From NCBI GenBank assembly GCA_035513655.1, contig DATKBV010000310.1, forward strand, positions 1 through 7,666: a stretch of DNA of 7,666 bases, written 5' to 3'. Shown here one piece after another: positions 6,164 to 7,666 of this stretch (the stretch's first letter is position 1; every line of letters starts with the position of its first letter). The position numbers were made by a program, and so were the translations under genes. The stretch is from GCA-2726245 sp035513655. GTDB lineage: Bacteria > Planctomycetota > Planctomycetia > Pirellulales > Pirellulaceae. A model generated the notes under the pieces. That model was not told the DNA's origin. It saw nothing but the letters and a program-made list of their open reading frames with translations, and searched no databases.

Positions 6164-7380
6164 CACTTGATCTGCAGCGGTCTCTCGGCGATGTGAACCG
6201 TCAGCGTCACCTCACGGCCTTCGCGAACAACGGTGACTTCCGCATCGCTGCCGATCTTCGCTGCGGCGACAAGTCGCGTCAAACTTCCGCCATCGTTGAT
6301 CGGTTGGCCATTCCATTTGACGATGATGTCGCCGGGGCGAAGGCCCGCGAGTTGAGCGGGTGATGGATTGCGAGAATCCGTCGTCACGACCGCCACGACA
6401 TACGCGCCGCGATTGACCGAAAGGTTAAACTCGCTGGCGACTTCCGCGGTCACGTCGCCCAGCTGCGCACCGAGCCAACCTCGCTCGACACGGCCGCTTG
6501 TGCGAAGGTTTTCATAGACTTGCCTGGCCACACTACTGGGAATCGCAAAGCTGATACCCTGATAAGCATTGCCCACGATCGCAGTATTGATTCCGACGAT
6601 TCGCCCGTGGGCGTCGACCAACGGCCCACCGCTGTTGCCGGGATTCACGGCCGCGTCGGTCTGCAAAAAATCCTGCCACGCCGTACCGGCCATCGCCGCG
6701 CGATTCTTGGCACTCAAGATTCCAAAGGTGATGCTATGCTGCAGTCCGAACGGGCTGCCAACTGCCCACACCAGGGCACCCACTTCAAGTTGATCGCTAT
6801 CTCCCCACTCGGCCGCCTCCAGATCCGTGGCTTCAATCTTGAGCACGGCGAGATCGGTGAGAGGATCGATGCCAACCACTTTCCCAATCACGTCGCGTCC
6901 ATCGCTGAGCGTGACATGAATGGCCGTCGTGTCCGCAACGACATGATTGTTCGTCACGACGTATCCCTCCTCATCCACAATCACGCCCGAGCCTTGGCCG
7001 CGAGTTTCAGGATACATGTGTTGGAATCGCGAATCACGTTCGTCGCGTCCGCCTAGCGCAAAGGAACTCGCGACATTAATATGAACGACGCTCGGGGCGA
7101 CGCGTTTCGAGACAAGTTGGTAGGCGGTCGAGAGTTGCGCGAGCGGAAGTTGCGCGAGTCCCTCTTTCGCCGCTTCAAGTTCCGCGCGTTGTCGCCCTTT
7201 GGTGATGGAGTATTGGAACTGCTCGACGACATCGAACGCCACAAACTTCACGAATAACAGCACCGCGAGACCAACTAGGAACCACGTCAAGCGATTCGCG
7301 CTGCGGGCCGCTGGTCGGTTTCGCTGGCTGAGTCGCTCGGCGAACTGTGTGTCTGGGGTGTCGGCTGGGAATTCGTGCAT
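6163..7380 (-). CDS. HtrA/DegS-like membrane-anchored trypsin-like serine protease with one PDZ domain
   Basis: A 405-residue protease for envelope protein quality control or regulated proteolysis. Order: a cytoplasmic N-terminal segment (1-30), one hydrophobic helix (about 31-49) acting as uncleaved anchor, a charged linker (60-85), the trypsin-like domain, then a single PDZ domain (about 300-400). The catalytic triad is complete: His146 in TNNHVVAD, Asp176 in DPLTDLAVLKI and Ser250 in NPGNSGGPL. One PDZ with an N-terminal anchor is DegS/HtrA-like rather than the two-PDZ soluble DegP layout. The start at 7380 has a modest aaggt 8 nt upstream. The stop overlaps the methyltransferase start, making a two-gene operon. 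A TATAAT on the minus strand at 7429-7424 is the likely -10. Family and activity are very secure; its substrates are unknown. Confidence 0.97.
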   Translation of the reverse strand: MHEFPADTPDTQFAERLSQRNRPAARSANRLTWFLVGLAVLLFVKFVAFDVVEQFQYSITKGRQRAELEAAKEGLAQLPLAQLSTAYQLVSKRVAPSVVHINVASSFALGGRDERDSRFQHMYPETRGQGSGVIVDEEGYVVTNNHVVADTTAIHVTLSDGRDVIGKVVGIDPLTDLAVLKIEATDLEAAEWGDSDQLEVGALVWAVGSPFGLQHSITFGILSAKNRAAMAGTAWQDFLQTDAAVNPGNSGGPLVDAHGRIVGINTAIVGNAYQGISFAIPSSVARQVYENLRTSGRVERGWLGAQLGDVTAEVASEFNLSVNRGAYVVAVVTTDSRNPSPAQLAGLRPGDIIVKWNGQPINDGGSLTRLVAAAKIGSDAEVTVVREGREVTLTVHIAERPLQIK

Positions 7381-7405
7381 AGCGGGACCTTGGCGAACTT
7401 CGCGA

Positions 7406-7420
7406 TTGACAAGACGTCAA
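7406..7420. promoter_or_regulatory. Short dyad between the protease -10 and its start codon
   Basis: ttgac (7406-7410) and gtcaa (7416-7420) are perfect reverse complements separated by 5 nt. The dyad lies just downstream of the minus-strand TATAAT, near the expected transcription start, where an operator could act. The arms are short enough to be chance. Confidence 0.2.
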
Positions 7421-7423
7421 CGC

Positions 7424-7429
7424 ATTATA
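7424..7429 (-). promoter_or_regulatory. Candidate -10 element for the protease-methyltransferase operon
   Basis: The minus strand reads a perfect TATAAT here, 44 nt before the protease ATG. At the usual spacing the -35 position reads atcgaa, which is a poor match, so the promoter may be activator-dependent or use another sigma factor. Confidence 0.45.
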
Positions 7430-7496
7430 GGCATTGAAGCAGTCTTTTCGATGTGGACCTCTACCTGCTGTTTGACATACCTGTTGTTTGACGGCG

Positions 7497-7525
7497 TTGA
7501 CGATCGTTGGGCCTCGTGCTAGAAA
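7497..7525 (+). promoter_or_regulatory. Candidate extended -10 sigma-70-type promoter for the small basic protein gene
   Basis: TTGACG (7497-7502, 5 of 6 to consensus), a 17-nt spacer and TAGAAA (7520-7525, 4 of 6), with a TG extension at 7517-7518. It lies 49 nt before the GTG start on the same strand. Two more TTGAC boxes lie upstream at 7472 and 7488. Confidence 0.5.
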
Positions 7526-7560
7526 GATTCGTTTCGTATTCTCTTAAAACCTTGCCCAGT

Positions 7561-7566
7561 AGGGAG
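7561..7566 (+). promoter_or_regulatory. Shine-Dalgarno deciding the GTG start at 7575
   Basis: agggag ends 8 nt before the GTG at 7575. The frame that follows matches a known type of small basic planctomycete protein, which supports a GTG start. Confidence 0.7.
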
Positions 7567-7574
7567 TAACCAGC

Positions 7575-7666
7575 GTGGGAAGCGAACGCAAACGTGAGAT
7601 TCGTCGTCGTCGGACTCGCCGTCGTAAGATGGTGATTCTAAAGCGTCGGGCATCCACTGCCACGGC
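7575..7666 (+). CDS. Small very basic protein, DUF6800-like, 5' part
   Basis: The window shows 30 complete codons before it ends: MGSERKREIRRRRTRRRKMV and then ILKRRASTAT. About half of these residues are Arg or Lys, which suggests nucleic-acid or ribosome binding, but no function is established that I know of. The opening MGSERxxEIRRRRxRxxK resembles small planctomycete proteins of about 60 residues classed as DUF6800. It is divergent from the protease operon, with its own promoter-like and ribosome-binding sequences. The family call is from memory of the N-terminal pattern; the missing C-terminus would settle it. Confidence 0.7.
   Translation, partial: MGSERKREIRRRRTRRRKMVILKRRASTAT

Noticed and set aside
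7406..7430. Plus-strand promoter using TTGACA at 7406 and TATAGG at 7426
   Set aside because: The spacing of 14 nt is too short for a sigma-70-type promoter, and the TATAAT on the other strand fits the protease gene better.

Overview
The window looks like a planctomycete chromosome, probably a Pirellulaceae-like relative. It has moderately high G+C, a twin-arginine-exported Gfo/Idh/MocA oxidoreductase of the kind multiplied in that phylum, a membrane-anchored HtrA protease, a very basic small protein resembling the planctomycete DUF6800 family, and remnants of DUF433/DUF5615 and HNH cassettes. Taxonomy is inferred from protein style only.

Layout. 1-2652 (+): 3' part of a type I restriction-modification R subunit (hsdR), entering from upstream. 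2649-3023 (+): XRE-type regulator whose ATG overlaps the hsdR stop by 4 nt. 3204-4574 (+): TAT-exported Gfo/Idh/MocA oxidoreductase with a strong Shine-Dalgarno. 4579-5505: an accessory pocket bounded by two direct copies of a 150-nt segment, which is the 3' end of the neighbouring RNA methyltransferase gene. Between the copies, all on the minus strand, lie the 3' scrap of a DUF433-like antitoxin, the 5' scrap of a DUF5615-like PIN-type toxin, one apparently intact 90-aa protein, and an internally deleted HNH-endonuclease remnant. 5363-7380 (-): a translationally coupled pair, htrA-like protease followed by a SpoU/TrmH-family RNA methyltransferase. 7381-7574: divergent intergenic region with promoter-like elements. 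7575-7666 (+): start of a very basic small protein, cut by the window end.

How it fits together. The left third is the tail of a defence locus with a possible controller. The right third is a housekeeping operon. Between them is a small site of gene turnover that appears to have inserted at the 3' end of the methyltransferase gene and restored that gene with its own copy of the end. A second signal lies inside hsdR: about 60 extra residues between helicase motifs I and Ia, encoded by a duplicated 39-nt sequence plus two palindromic units, one of them a 73-nt REP-like hairpin. This looks like a repetitive element absorbed in frame into an ATPase gene. No RNA genes, CRISPR arrays or intact transposases were seen.
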